Assembly: GCA_964603725.1 (NCBI GenBank)
Contig: CAZRWW010000001.1
Location: 1 to 64,000 of the forward strand
From: CAZDKK01 sp964603725
GTDB taxonomy: Bacteria > Eisenbacteria > RBG-16-71-46 > CAIMUX01 > WJJG01
Direction: 5' to 3'
Length of the DNA: 64,000 nucleotides
Of this stretch, positions 1 to 8,993 are shown in pieces. Each line of letters begins with the position of its first letter. The first letter of the stretch is position 1. A model generated the notes under the pieces. The model made no database searches. It had not been told where the DNA came from and worked only from the letters and a program-made list of their open reading frames with translations. Position numbers and translations under genes: made by a program.

Positions 1-1106
1 GAGAGGATCTTGCCGCTGTGCGGCACGACGGTGTTGTAGGCGCGCGCCAGGCGGGTGATGGAATCGAGCAGGATGACGACGTCGTGCCGGTGCTCGACCA
101 GGCGGCGGGCCTTCTCGATGACCATTTCGGCCACCTGCACGTGGCGCTCGGCCGGCTCGTCGAAGGTCGAGCTGATGACCTCGGCATCCACGGACCGCTC
201 CATGTCGGTCACTTCCTCGGGGCGCTCATCGATGAGCAGAACGATGAGCGTGACCTCGGGGTGGTTCTCCAGGACGGCATTGGCCACTTTCTGCAGGATG
301 ATCGTCTTGCCGGCCTTGGGCGGCGAGACGATCAGGCCGCGCTGTCCTTTGCCGACGGGCGAGAGCAAATCGATGATGCGGGTCGTGATGTCGCGGCTCT
401 TCATCTCGAGGCTGAACTTGGTGTTGGGATAGAGGGGCGTGAGGTTGACGAAGAGCGTCTTCTGCTTGGCGACTTCGGGGCTTTCGAAATTGGTCGCCTC
501 GACACGCAGCAGAGCGAAATAGCGTTCGCCGTCCTTGGGCGGTCGCACCTGGCCCGAGACCGTGTCGCCGGTGCGCAAGTCGAAGCGCTTGATCTGCGAG
601 GGCGACACGTAGATGTCGTCCGGGCTGGGCAGGTAGTTGTAATCGGGCGAGCGCAGAAAGCCATAGCCCTCGGGCAGGATCTCCAGGACGCCCTCGGCGA
701 AGATGAGGCCGTTCTGCTGGGTCTGCGCCTCGAGGATCTTGAACATCAGCTCCTGCTTGCGCAGGCCGGTCGCGCCTTGCACGCCCAGATCCTGGGCGTT
801 CTTGACCAGCTCCGTGATCGTCTTGCGCTTCATCACGGTGAGATCCATGGAGCTGGCTTCGGCGCCCTCCCGTGACTCACGGGCGGTGGCCGCGGCAATC
901 GCTCGAGCTTCTTCGCCGTTCTCGAGGAGCTCCTTCACCTCCACCACTTCTCGGGGAACGGGTGGCGGGGGTTCCGGCGCGCGGGCCGCTCTCTCGCGCA
1001 CGGGCGTTCGGCTTCTGACCGGGCGCTCCTCTGACTCTTCGCGCCGTGATGCGGCCGCCTCGGAGCGCGACGACCTTCCCTCAGCTCTCGCTTGTCTTGG
1101 ACTCAT
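1..1106 (-). CDS. rho: Transcription termination factor Rho (3' end outside window)
   Basis: Rho is the RNA-dependent hexameric helicase that ends transcription. The gene runs off the left edge. After an Arg/Glu-rich extension the protein follows E. coli Rho: Rho-N helix (KRKTITELVKNAQDLGV), RNA-binding OB fold (GFLRSPDYNYLPSPDDIYV), Walker A PPKAGKT with Lys267, and Walker B VVILLDSITR. An in-frame ATG at 848 matches the E. coli start so closely that the Walker A lysine becomes residue 181. The ATG at 1106 has a purine-rich AGAGAG at usable spacing and the 848 ATG has none, so I take 1106 and an 86-residue N-terminal extension. Such extensions are known in several phyla. Identity is certain; the start is likely but unproven. 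Confidence 0.95.
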   Translation of the reverse strand, partial: MSPRQARAEGRSSRSEAAASRREESEERPVRSRTPVRERAARAPEPPPPVPREVVEVKELLENGEEARAIAAATARESREGAEASSMDLTVMKRKTITELVKNAQDLGVQGATGLRKQELMFKILEAQTQQNGLIFAEGVLEILPEGYGFLRSPDYNYLPSPDDIYVSPSQIKRFDLRTGDTVSGQVRPPKDGERYFALLRVEATNFESPEVAKQKTLFVNLTPLYPNTKFSLEMKSRDITTRIIDLLSPVGKGQRGLIVSPPKAGKTIILQKVANAVLENHPEVTLIVLLIDERPEEVTDMERSVDAEVISSTFDEPAERHVQVAEMVIEKARRLVEHRHDVVILLDSITRLARAYNTVVPHSGKIL

Positions 1107-1710
1107 GTCACTGCTCTCTCTGTCTCGCCGTAGTCGCCACGCAGTCGCTGCTCGCGACCCGGCAACCCACGGAATACCATGCTCACACGTCTCGGATACC
1201 TGGGAGTTCCGCTGATCCCCGTGGTGCCTATCGACCCACCCTTGGGGGACGCATCCCTGGACGGCGCTCTATCTCAAGCACGAATCAGCGCACAGAATGG
1301 GGATCAGGGAGAATGCCAATTCGACCACGCGGCGCACCAACGCGCCTCCAACCCGTCATGCTAGTCGAGCACCCCCGGAGTGTCAACGGGTTTTCGAACT
1401 GGGAATCGTACCCCGCCCACGGGTTTCGCCAGCGGCCGGCGACTGCCCGGTTTGCGTTCGTCGCTGCGGAGCAGCGCGTCTCGCGCCCATGGCTGCAGCT
1501 GCGTACCTTGCGCCGGACGCCGCGGAGCAACGCACTTCACGCCCGCCGCCGCACTCCCCGCGGATTGCGGCGGTCGCCGGAAATCCACCGCGCTCCGCCC
1601 CGGTGTCGTTCTCATTCTCTATCGATTCCCCAGCGCTGCACAACCGCATAGTTCGGCAGAGCGCCGGACATCTTGACCCTCGACCTTGCAGGTCCGTAGC
1701 GGGCTTTGCG
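1107..1710 (-). other. Intergenic region and rho leader
   Basis: This is a stretch of about 600 bases between the TPR lipoprotein stop and rho. The short overlapping reading frames on both strands lack ribosome sites and recognisable sequence. Only the minus-strand promoter at 1358-1386 stands out. It would give rho a leader of roughly 245 nt, long enough for the autoregulation by Rho seen in other bacteria, although no specific element can be named. I see nothing else, and no tRNA. Confidence 0.5.
1358..1386 (-). promoter_or_regulatory. Sigma70-type promoter for rho
   Basis: On the minus strand a perfect TTGACA (1381-1386) is followed after 17 bp by TAGCAT (1358-1363). Transcription would start near 1351 and read toward rho. 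Confidence 0.6.
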
Positions 1711-3030
1711 CTACCCGCCGATCAGCTCGCGCGCCTTCTCCGGTGCGACGGCCTGGAAGTCATCGCGAAAGACCTCCTGGCAACGCTGGAAGACGTAGAC
1801 CTTCCCCTCGGTCCAGTAGATCCAGATCATGTAGTCACCCTGGCTGCCGGAGTAGAGGTAGAGCTGCTCCGGCTCGCCGCGATCGAGGAGCGCCTTGTGC
1901 ATGTCGGAACCCGGGCACTTGCGCGCTTCGTCGCGCACGGAGCTCGGGTTGGCGGGCGCGCCCGATTCGAGGACACTCTTGAGCATGCCGTGAGCGGCGA
2001 ACTTCTCCCGCTCATGGGCCGCGTTGTAGATGCGGGCCATCAACAGGTGGAGGCGTGGGTTCCAGGGCTCGATGTTGAGCAGTCGCTTGGCCGTCGTAAT
2101 CGCCTCGGGGTAGGCCTGCATGTCCTGATGGATGAGCGCCAAGTTCTCGAGGGCTTCTTGATCGACCGGATTGATGTCCAGGACCTTCTGGTAGCTGGCA
2201 ACCGCATTCTGCAGGGCGGTCGTCTTCTCGGCCCCCTCGGAATTGTCGGCGATGCCGCGGTAGGCCACACCCATGTTGAAGTAGATGGTGGCCATCTCCT
2301 CTTGCGGGCGATCAAAGGTGGTCGCTTGCTGAAACATCTCGACCGCCCGCTCGAAACCGCCCTTGGTCTCCTCGTTCAGACCTTGCACGCCCAGCGAACG
2401 GAAGACCATGAAGAGGAAGCGCAGCAGCTCCTCGCGATCGCCGGCCATGCTGCGGGCCTTGAGGAACATCTGCTTGCCCTCATCCTGGCGACCGAGCTGG
2501 AAGTAGACCTTTCCGAGGTTGCTGTAGTTCTTGACGCTGTCGGGACAGAAGATCATCGCTTGCTGGAACTGCTCCACCGCCGATTCCAGTCTGGCGCGCA
2601 TGTCCTGCTCGCACTGCGCCAGCAACTCGGTCTGGCCGGCGCTACGATAGCCATCGCACTTCTCCCTCTGCTCGTCAGCCGCGCGGGCATCGGTCAGCCC
2701 GGAGTTGTAGCGGTTGCTCCAGAAGGAGACGCGGGTGTTGTCGATGTCCTGCTTGAACTCCTGTTCCACGTCGAGTTCGGCGGCCTTGGTCAGCGCGGCT
2801 TCGGCCTCCTCGTCGCGTTTGAGCTGGCCGAGGGCGCGGGCGCGCCACATGTGCACCTCGGCGCTGTTGGGCTGCTCGAGCGCGGCCTTCTCGAAATTCT
2901 CCAGAGCCTGGGGATAGCGCTGCTGATCAAAATGCAGCTTGCCGCCGGCCAGATACTCGCTCTTGCAGCCAACGATGACCGCCGCCACCACGGCCAATAC
3001 AATCATGAAGGCCCGTGCTCGATTCGACAT
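1711..3030 (-). CDS. TPR-repeat lipoprotein
   Basis: This is a 439-residue exported protein. The ATG at 3030 follows GAGGAGAGGCGAG, a strong ribosome site, and opens a lipoprotein signal peptide (MSNRARAFMIVL...) with lipobox VIVGC, so Cys22 would be lipidated. The rest is almost entirely tetratricopeptide repeats (for example QQRYPQALENFEKAALEQP and VYFQLGRQDEGKQMFLKA), with a short C-terminal domain rich in aromatics (YLYSGSQGDYMIWIYW). TPR lipoproteins usually act as scaffolds for envelope complexes; the partner here is unknown. It lies between priA and rho on the same strand but has its own candidate promoter and a 600-base gap to rho. Confidence 0.8.
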   Translation of the reverse strand: MSNRARAFMIVLAVVAAVIVGCKSEYLAGGKLHFDQQRYPQALENFEKAALEQPNSAEVHMWRARALGQLKRDEEAEAALTKAAELDVEQEFKQDIDNTRVSFWSNRYNSGLTDARAADEQREKCDGYRSAGQTELLAQCEQDMRARLESAVEQFQQAMIFCPDSVKNYSNLGKVYFQLGRQDEGKQMFLKARSMAGDREELLRFLFMVFRSLGVQGLNEETKGGFERAVEMFQQATTFDRPQEEMATIYFNMGVAYRGIADNSEGAEKTTALQNAVASYQKVLDINPVDQEALENLALIHQDMQAYPEAITTAKRLLNIEPWNPRLHLLMARIYNAAHEREKFAAHGMLKSVLESGAPANPSSVRDEARKCPGSDMHKALLDRGEPEQLYLYSGSQGDYMIWIYWTEGKVYVFQRCQEVFRDDFQAVAPEKARELIGG

Positions 3031-3145
3031 CTCGCCTCTCCTCGACTGAGCATCTCGGCGTGGCCAACCCTCTCGGCCCTTGCCCGGGGATCTTCTGGCC
3101 ACGTCCTCCTGGAATGACCCGCCGCGTGGCGGATCAGAAGTGGAA

Positions 3146-3175
3146 AGGGTAGGCCGCCTCAGCCATGGGTGTCAA
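3146..3175 (-). promoter_or_regulatory. Candidate promoter of the TPR lipoprotein
   Basis: On the minus strand TTGACA (3170-3175), 18 bp, then TACCCT (3146-3151). The -35 is perfect and the -10 is weak. It lies about 115 bases upstream of the lipoprotein start. Confidence 0.4.
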
Positions 3176-3322
3176 CCCAATCGGGTCTCATTCCACGCGG
3201 GCGCCGGCCCCGTCGGATCCTGCCGCCACGGCCTGCACTTGGTGGACGGCTGCGGCGGCGCTTCCTACGGCCTCCGGCCCTGGGCGCCTCCAGCGCCCGG
3301 CCCGCTCGCTTCCCGCGGTCTC

Positions 3323-3422
3323 NNNNNNNNNNNNNNNNNNNNNNNNNNNNNNNNNNNNNNNNNNNNNNNNNNNNNNNNNNNNNNNNNNNNNNNNNNNNNN
3401 NNNNNNNNNNNNNNNNNNNNNN
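3323..3422. other. Assembly gap (100 N)
   Basis: Exactly 100 undetermined bases, the usual scaffolding placeholder, so the true length is unknown. The gap borders an 18-bp tandem array, which probably caused it. The surrounding spacer (3031-3624) contains no convincing gene. Confidence 0.98.
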
Positions 3423-3512
3423 GCCCCGCCTGCCATTGCCGCCCCGCCTGCCATTGCTGCCCCGCCTGCCATTGCCGCCCCGCCTGCCATTGCTGCCCCG
3501 CCTGCCCTCACT
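3423..3512. repeat. 18-bp tandem array beside the gap
   Basis: Five head-to-tail 18-bp units start GCCCCGCCTGCCATTGC. The last base alternates C/T between units and the fifth unit is diverged. The array starts at the first base after the N run, so its full copy number is unknown. It lies in the spacer downstream of the priA stop. Open frames through it (Ala-Met-Ala-Gly-Gly type) have no start signals and are not called as genes. Confidence 0.9.
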
Positions 3513-3624
3513 CGCCCCTGCGGTCACTGGCCGTCGCTGTCGCTATGGGCCGCCCCTACCGTCACCACCCGGCCCTGCCGGCGGCTTCGCCCGCTCCGGG
3601 CGCCGCAGCCGCAGCATCGGCAAC

Positions 3625-5847
3625 CTAGAGCATGCTGACCGGATCCACATCAGCCTGCACCCGGACGCGGCTTCCCGCGTGCGCCGGGGTCCTTCCGCCC
3701 ACCTGACCGGCCGAGGCACGCGCGATCGACGCGTGCAGGGCCTCGGTGAGCGTTCGGGCGTTGCGTCCGATCAGGGTAAGATGCCAGCGGTATTGATCTT
3801 TCAGTCTGCTCAGTGGCATGGGAGCCGGTCCCAGGAGCACCACGCCCGCCGTTCCGGCCAGGAGGTCCGCTTCGCGCTGGGCCCGGCGGATGACCGCCGC
3901 CTCGTCGGCGCCATCGAACAGCAGGTTGGCCAGGCGCTGGTGCGGCGGGTAGCCCAGGGGCCGGCGCTCCTCGAGCTCACGCGCGTAGAAGCGGTCGAAG
4001 TCCTGCAGCCCGGCCGTCTCGATGACGTGATGGTCGGGCAGATAGGTCTGGAAGATCACCTCGCCCGGCTTTCGGCCGCGGCCCGCCCGGCCGGCCACCT
4101 GGGTCAGGAGCTGAAATGCCCGTTCCTGGCCGCGGAAGTCAGGCAGACCCATTTCTCGATCGGCATTGATCACGCCCACCAAGGTGACGCGGGGAAAGTC
4201 GAAGCCCTTGGCCACCATCTGCGTTCCGAGCAGGATGTCGGCTTCGCCCCGTTCAAAGGCCGCCACCATGGCGGCCAACGTTCCGCGCTTGCGCGTCGAG
4301 TCGAGATCCATGCGCAACACGCGGGCCTGCGGCACATGATGCTGCAGAGCCGCCTCCACGCGCTGCGTTCCGAATCCACTGAAGGCGAAGTCCGCGCCGC
4401 CGCAGCCGGGACACGTGGTCAGCTCCCGCAGCGTGTGGTTGCAGTAGTGACACCGCAGGACCTTCTCCGTGCGGTGGTGCGTGAGGGTCACGCTGCACCG
4501 CGGGCATTCGAACACATGCCCGCAGGCGCGGCACTGCACGCTGGTCGAGAACCCCCGCCGATTGAGGAACAGGATCGCCTGGTCGCCGGTGGCGAGCGTG
4601 TGGCGCAGGCGCTCGACGAGGTAGGGCGAAAGCGGGTCCAGCGGGTCTCGGTCGCCGGCACTCACAATCGGCAGCGTTCCCGGGCAGCCCGCGGCGCCCC
4701 CCGGCGCCGCCTCGCCGCCCGCGTGCCCTTCCGCCTCGAAGCCCGCGCCGCCCGCCTCGACGCCAGACCCACCGGTGGGGCCCCGGCGCAGGTCGACCAG
4801 CGTGACCAGCGGGCGCGGCCGGCCATCGACACGCTCAGGAAGTATCAGGCGCTGATACTTCCCCCGATCCGCGTTCCGCCGCGACTCGAGCGACGGCGTG
4901 GCCGACCCGAGCACGACCGTGGCGCCCTCGATCCGCGCCCGCATGAGCGCCGTGTCCCGACCGTGATAGCGCGGCGTTTCCGCCTGCTTGTAAGATGGCT
5001 CGTGTTCCTCGTCGATCACGATCAAACCCAGGTCGCGGGTCGGGGCAAACAGCGCCGACCGTGCGCCCACGATCACGCGGGCGTCGCCCGTGTGCGCCCG
5101 CCACCAGGCGCAACGGCGCTCGCCCGGCTTGAGCTGGCTGTGGTATTCAGCCACGCAATCGCCGAAGCGCTCGCGCACCCAGCGGACGATCTGCGTGCCG
5201 AGGGCGATCTCGGGCACCAGGAAGAGCACGCTCCGGCCACGCGCCAGCGCGGCGTGCGCGGCGCGCAGGTAGACCTCCGTCTTGCCGCTCCCCGTGACGC
5301 CCTGCAGAAGGAAGGTGCCGCCGATTCGCGCCTCCAGATCGGCCACGATGCCCGTCACCGCCTCTTCCTGGGCAGCGTTGAGCGGCACCGGGCTCGACCC
5401 CGCGGCGCCGTTCAACCCCGCGGCCGCCCGCGCCCCCGCGGCGCCGTCCAACCCCGCGGCGCCGTCCAGCCCCGCGGCCGCCTTCGCCGCGGCGCGCGGA
5501 GGCCGCGCCACCGAGCGGGGCACGATCGTTTCCAAGACCATGCCGATGGGCGCCACGTAGTAGTGGGCCATCCATCCGGCCAGTCTGAGCAGGGCCGGGC
5601 TCACCAGGACCGCTTCGGGATCGAGACCCTGGATGGGCTTGAGCGACACGCCGGCCAGCTCAGGCGGCAGGCTCTCGGGCCGGCGCAGCGACAGCACGAA
5701 GCCGGCCGTGCCGCGGCCGCGCAAGGGCAGGCGCACGCGGTGCCCTGGACGCAGGCGCGCGATCAAGTGCTCCGGGACGCTGTAGTAGAGAGGCCGCGCC
5801 AGCGCGACCGGCAGCGCCACTTCGGCGATGGGGGCAACCGGGTTCAC
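3625..5847 (-). CDS. priA: Primosomal helicase PriA
   Basis: PriA is the replication-restart 3'-5' helicase that reloads DnaB at stalled forks. The 740-residue protein has the N-terminal DNA-binding domain (ALPVALARPLYYSVPEHL), Walker A GVTGSGKT (about 183-190), DEEH box (279-282) and the zinc-binding cysteine pairs CRAC, CPRC, CHYC and CPGC in the helicase core. Helicase motifs QVAGRAGRG and TQMVAKGFDFP are intact. Two low-complexity insertions are odd: an Ala-Gly repeat linker at about 119-150, encoded by five 18-bp repeats, and a Gly-rich stretch at about 345-380 before the zinc region. The function is otherwise standard. It follows a response-regulator gene after 175 bp with its own possible promoter. 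Confidence 0.96.
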   Translation of the reverse strand: MNPVAPIAEVALPVALARPLYYSVPEHLIARLRPGHRVRLPLRGRGTAGFVLSLRRPESLPPELAGVSLKPIQGLDPEAVLVSPALLRLAGWMAHYYVAPIGMVLETIVPRSVARPPRAAAKAAAGLDGAAGLDGAAGARAAAGLNGAAGSSPVPLNAAQEEAVTGIVADLEARIGGTFLLQGVTGSGKTEVYLRAAHAALARGRSVLFLVPEIALGTQIVRWVRERFGDCVAEYHSQLKPGERRCAWWRAHTGDARVIVGARSALFAPTRDLGLIVIDEEHEPSYKQAETPRYHGRDTALMRARIEGATVVLGSATPSLESRRNADRGKYQRLILPERVDGRPRPLVTLVDLRRGPTGGSGVEAGGAGFEAEGHAGGEAAPGGAAGCPGTLPIVSAGDRDPLDPLSPYLVERLRHTLATGDQAILFLNRRGFSTSVQCRACGHVFECPRCSVTLTHHRTEKVLRCHYCNHTLRELTTCPGCGGADFAFSGFGTQRVEAALQHHVPQARVLRMDLDSTRKRGTLAAMVAAFERGEADILLGTQMVAKGFDFPRVTLVGVINADREMGLPDFRGQERAFQLLTQVAGRAGRGRKPGEVIFQTYLPDHHVIETAGLQDFDRFYARELEERRPLGYPPHQRLANLLFDGADEAAVIRRAQREADLLAGTAGVVLLGPAPMPLSRLKDQYRWHLTLIGRNARTLTEALHASIARASAGQVGGRTPAHAGSRVRVQADVDPVSML
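5398..5487. repeat. 18-bp minisatellite inside priA
   Basis: Five contiguous 18-bp units start CCCCGCGGC on the plus strand. On the coding (minus) strand they encode variants of LDGAAG/ARAAAG. The array expands the linker between PriA's DNA-binding domain and its helicase core without breaking the frame. Confidence 0.9.
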
Positions 5848-5972
5848 GATCGGTGACTCCGCACCGGGGGCGAGCGCGACGATCCGAGCCCTTTTTCAGT
5901 CCGCCCCGGTCCTGAGTGGAATTCCGGAACGGCCCTTGTTTCGGATGCGCCGCCTGCGCCTCACCGGTGCGG

Positions 5973-6003
5973 AGTATAGCGGCTGAGAATCGAAGTTCTC
6001 CAA
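5973..6003 (-). promoter_or_regulatory. Possible priA promoter
   Basis: On the minus strand there is a good -10 TATACT (5973-5978) with a poor -35 TTGGAG (5998-6003) at 19 bp. It lies upstream of priA and downstream of the response-regulator stop. Confidence 0.3.
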
Positions 6004-6022
6004 CAGGATCCGCGGCGGCCGG

Positions 6023-6436
6023 CTAGAATCCAACGGCCTGTTCGCCCGCCTTCGGCGCGCGGCTCAGCAGGCTGCGGATCCGGTCGATCAACTCCACGGG
6101 GCGGAACGGCTTGGTGATGTAGGCGCTCGCTCCCACCTCAAGGCCCCGGGTGCGGTCTTCCTCGCCGTGCTTCGCGGTCAGCAGGATGATCGGGGTCTCG
6201 GCAAAACGCTCGTCGGTGCGCAGGCGCCGGCACACTTCATAGCCGTCCATGTCGGGCATCAAGATATCCAGGACGATCAGGTCCGGGCTCTCCCGGTCCG
6301 CCTGCGCCAGCGCCTCGTGACCGCTCATGGCGGTGATGACTTCGTAGCCCTCCATCCCAAGACTGAACTCCAGGATGTGGGCGATGTAGACTTCATCGTC
6401 AACCACGAGGATCCGCTTGCGCTTCACTGCCGGCAT
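6023..6436 (-). CDS. Single-domain response regulator
   Basis: This is a 137-residue stand-alone CheY-like receiver domain. It has the acidic pair in ILVVDDE, the phospho-acceptor Asp in LIVLDILMPDMDGYEV, the switch Thr/Ser region IILLTAKHG and the conserved Lys in YITKPF. There is no output domain, so it probably passes phosphoryl groups or binds a target protein. It lies 51 bp downstream of the receiver-GGDEF gene on the same strand, so the two are probably co-transcribed and share an input. No histidine kinase is encoded nearby, so the pathway cannot be named. Confidence 0.9.
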   Translation of the reverse strand: MPAVKRKRILVVDDEVYIAHILEFSLGMEGYEVITAMSGHEALAQADRESPDLIVLDILMPDMDGYEVCRRLRTDERFAETPIILLTAKHGEEDRTRGLEVGASAYITKPFRPVELIDRIRSLLSRAPKAGEQAVGF

Positions 6437-6487
6437 TCCTCCCCCGGTCGCGGCCTTGACCAGACCGCGCGGTGCGTGAACCAGGTG

Positions 6488-7432
6488 CTAGGCCGCCCGG
6501 CGTTCCCAGACGACGATGCTGCCCGCGCTCTGCTTGCCCAGGCTCTTGAGCTCGGCCGCCCTCTGGCTGATCTCCCCGATGTGCGCGATCTCACCACCCC
6601 GCACCGTCACGCCGGCGATCGTCACGCTCATGAGGGGAAAGCGGGTCGTCTGGCCGGAGCGGTCGTGCGTCTCGATGTAGCCGCACTCTCGATCCTCGGG
6701 CGTGTACAGCTTGGGCGCCTTCTCGTCGAACTCGCGGATGATCTCTTGCGCCACCGCCTGCGCGTGGTCCGCGTCCACGATCAGGATGAAGTCGTCCCCG
6801 CCCACGTGGCCGATGAAGTCTCCCCCGGAGCCTTCCAGACTCACCGCCGACAGGATGATCGATGCCGTCAGTTTGATGGCTTCGTCGCCCTTGCGGAAGC
6901 TGTAGCGGTCGTTGAACGACTTGAAGTTGTCCAGATCGAGATACATGAAGGCGAACGCAGCCTGGCGACTCAGCCGCTTGCGAAGCTCCTGCTCGATGGC
7001 CACATTGCCCGGCAGGCCGGTCAGCGGATTGGCCGCGCGCTGCAGTTGGCTCCACTGCAGGATGTTCCGCACGCGCACGAGCAGCTCTTCGACTTCGTAG
7101 GGCTTGGTCAGGTAGTCGTTGGCGCCGCCCGAGAGCCCGCGAATCCGGTCCTCTTGCTCGGAGCGGGCCGTGAGCATGATCACCGGTATGTTCGCCGTGG
7201 AGACATCCGACTTCAATGCCGCGCAGACCTCATACCCGTTCATGCCCGGCATCATGACATCGAGCAGAACGAGATCCGGGACTTCGTCGGCCACCGCCCG
7301 GAGCGCCTGCTCCCCGTCCTCCGCCGCCCGCACGGTGTAGCCGGCCCGCTCGAGCTGCATCTTGAGGATGGTCCGCAGGCTGATGTCGTCTTCGACGATG
7401 AGTATTCTTCCCTCAGCGCTGCTGTCTGACAT
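6488..7432 (-). CDS. Response regulator with GGDEF-like output domain
   Basis: This is a 314-residue protein. The start chosen is the ATG at 7432, directly after ACCGGAGGGGCG, rather than an upstream in-frame ATG. Residues about 9-125 are a receiver domain (ILIVEDD, LVLLDVMMPGMNGYEV, YLTKPY). A linker helix leads to a GGDEF-family domain of the diguanylate cyclase type (NPLTGLPGN, FMYLDLDNFKSFNDRYSF, FIGHVGGDDFILI). The signature is GGDDF rather than GG[D/E]EF, so cyclase activity cannot be assumed. It could be a reduced-activity enzyme or a c-di-GMP/GTP sensor. The C-terminal extension resembles that of other GGDDF proteins. Confidence 0.88.
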   Translation of the reverse strand: MSDSSAEGRILIVEDDISLRTILKMQLERAGYTVRAAEDGEQALRAVADEVPDLVLLDVMMPGMNGYEVCAALKSDVSTANIPVIMLTARSEQEDRIRGLSGGANDYLTKPYEVEELLVRVRNILQWSQLQRAANPLTGLPGNVAIEQELRKRLSRQAAFAFMYLDLDNFKSFNDRYSFRKGDEAIKLTASIILSAVSLEGSGGDFIGHVGGDDFILIVDADHAQAVAQEIIREFDEKAPKLYTPEDRECGYIETHDRSGQTTRFPLMSVTIAGVTVRGGEIAHIGEISQRAAELKSLGKQSAGSIVVWERRAA

Positions 7433-7638
7433 CGCCCCTCCGGTGGCTTCAGGCTGTTCCGTGACTGGCCCTACTACCCATCGGCCCCGGGGAGCCATTG
7501 TTTAGCAGGTGACTGAGGCGCTGGCCGAGCGATGGCTCGCCCGCGGGCGCCGGCACGCCGCCTGCGCCGATTCAGGGGCAGGGGCTTGCAGAACGCTCTG
7601 GCCCTGGGCCGAGATTCGCATCGCGCACGATGAGCGTC

Positions 7639-7714
7639 TGGCGGGGTTCAGCCCCGGCCGAGCCCGCGGCTGGCGGGGTTCAGCGCCCAGCTCCTTGGGA
7701 TGGCGGGGCTCAGC
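7639..7714. repeat. Dispersed 14-bp direct repeats in the 7433-7751 spacer
   Basis: TGGCGGGGTTCAGC occurs at 7639 and 7671, and once more with one change at 7701, spaced 30-32 bp. They lie in the 319-base gene-free spacer between tsaD and the receiver-GGDEF gene. Apart from this and the GGDEF gene's ribosome site, I see nothing in the spacer. Confidence 0.75.
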
Positions 7715-7751
7715 CGCCGGGGATCTTGAAGCGGATGCCCCGTCGGTGGTT

Positions 7752-8819
7752 TCAGGAGATGGCGGCGTAGAAACCGTGCCAGTCGTCCAGGTTGGGAATC
7801 GCCGCCAGATCGTGAGTCGAAGCCTGCCCGCCGGCGAGTCGCTGGAGACCGGTCATGCCTACCATGGCGGCGTTATCGCCGCAGAAGCTCGTGGGGGGAA
7901 TGACGAGGTCCAGACCCCGCTGGCGGGCGCCGGCTTCCAGAGTGGTGCGCAGCGACGGGTTGGCCGCCACGCCGCCCGCCACCACGAGTTGGCGCACGCC
8001 GGCCTTCTCGGCGGCCTTCCACAGCTTCTGCGCGAGGACCTCCACGACCGCGGCCTGGAAGCTGGCCGCCACATCCGCCACGAGGCGTTCCCGGTCCGCG
8101 GCAGCGCTTGGTCGATCCGGCCAGCCCAACGCGTCGAGATGCAGCTTCACCGCGGTCTTCAGGCCGCTGAAGCTCAGATCAAGTCCGCCGATCTCGATGT
8201 CGAGCCAGGCGCGCGGGAAGGCGTAAGCGTCCGGCCGCCCGGCCGCCGCCGCGCGGGAGATGGCGGCTCCGCCCGGGAATCCCATCCCAAGCAGTTTGGC
8301 CACCTTGTCGAAGGCCTCCCCGGCCGCATCGTCGCGGGTGGCGCCCAGCAGCTCCCAACCGCCCCACTGCCGAACCAACACCAGTTCCGTGTGCCCTCCG
8401 GAGGCCACCAACCCCACGAAAGGCAGTTCCACCCGCTCCGTGCCGCGATCCAGCGCCGCCGCGGCCAGGTGGGCTTCCACGTGGTTGACGCCCACGACCG
8501 GTATGCCCAACCCGTAAGCCAGGGCCTTGCCGAGCGAGAGACCCACGAGGAGCGACCCGATCAGACCGGGGCCGTTGGTCACCGCCACGGCTTCGAGATC
8601 GCTCAAACCCACGCCGGCCTCGCCCAGCGCCCGCCGGAGAACGGGTCCGATCAGGCGCAGGTGTTCCCGGGAGGCCAGTTCCGGAACGATCCCCTCGTAT
8701 TCGGCGTGCACCAGATGCGAGGAGACCGCGCTGCTGAGCAGGTCGGCGCCGCCGGGCCGTCCACGCAGCACCGCCACGCAGGTATCATCGCAAGAGGTTT
8801 CAATTGCCAGCAGCAGCAT
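7752..8819 (-). CDS. tsaD: tRNA threonylcarbamoyltransferase TsaD
   Basis: TsaD transfers the threonylcarbamoyl group to A37 of ANN-decoding tRNAs, together with TsaB and TsaE in the cytoplasm. The 355-residue length is typical. Family signatures are present: N-terminal LLLAIETSCDDT, metal-binding HVEAH, GHTELV and the C-terminal FCGDNAAMVG. Neighbours do not include tsaB or tsaE. It lies on the minus strand, divergent from the secreted phospholipase-D-like gene. Nothing is unusual in the coding sequence. Confidence 0.96.
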   Translation of the reverse strand: MLLLAIETSCDDTCVAVLRGRPGGADLLSSAVSSHLVHAEYEGIVPELASREHLRLIGPVLRRALGEAGVGLSDLEAVAVTNGPGLIGSLLVGLSLGKALAYGLGIPVVGVNHVEAHLAAAALDRGTERVELPFVGLVASGGHTELVLVRQWGGWELLGATRDDAAGEAFDKVAKLLGMGFPGGAAISRAAAAGRPDAYAFPRAWLDIEIGGLDLSFSGLKTAVKLHLDALGWPDRPSAAADRERLVADVAASFQAAVVEVLAQKLWKAAEKAGVRQLVVAGGVAANPSLRTTLEAGARQRGLDLVIPPTSFCGDNAAMVGMTGLQRLAGGQASTHDLAAIPNLDDWHGFYAAIS

Positions 8820-8993
8820 GTTTCACCCGCTCGCGCCGGTCCACAGCTCCGGGCTCTTGTCGCTGCTTCGCTCGCCCCAGCGACACCCGGCGGCCGAGTC
8901 GCCCGTCAGCCTACCATGCCGGCCGCCTGCCGAGCTATGTGGGCTCGGGCCCGGACCGCTCGCGCCGCCGGGCCCTGGCCGGACCCCCTCGAT

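Noticed and set aside
1385..1420. tRNA-like TTCGAACTGGGAATC segment
   Set aside because: No acceptor stem, anticodon arm or CCA end can be drawn around it on either strand.
3169..5856. 895-codon plus-strand frame opposite priA (also others such as 9077-11857 minus, 43746-45821 minus, 16017-17792 plus)
   Set aside because: These are antisense shadows produced by high GC; they lack ribosome sites and family motifs, while the opposite strand has clear, complete genes.
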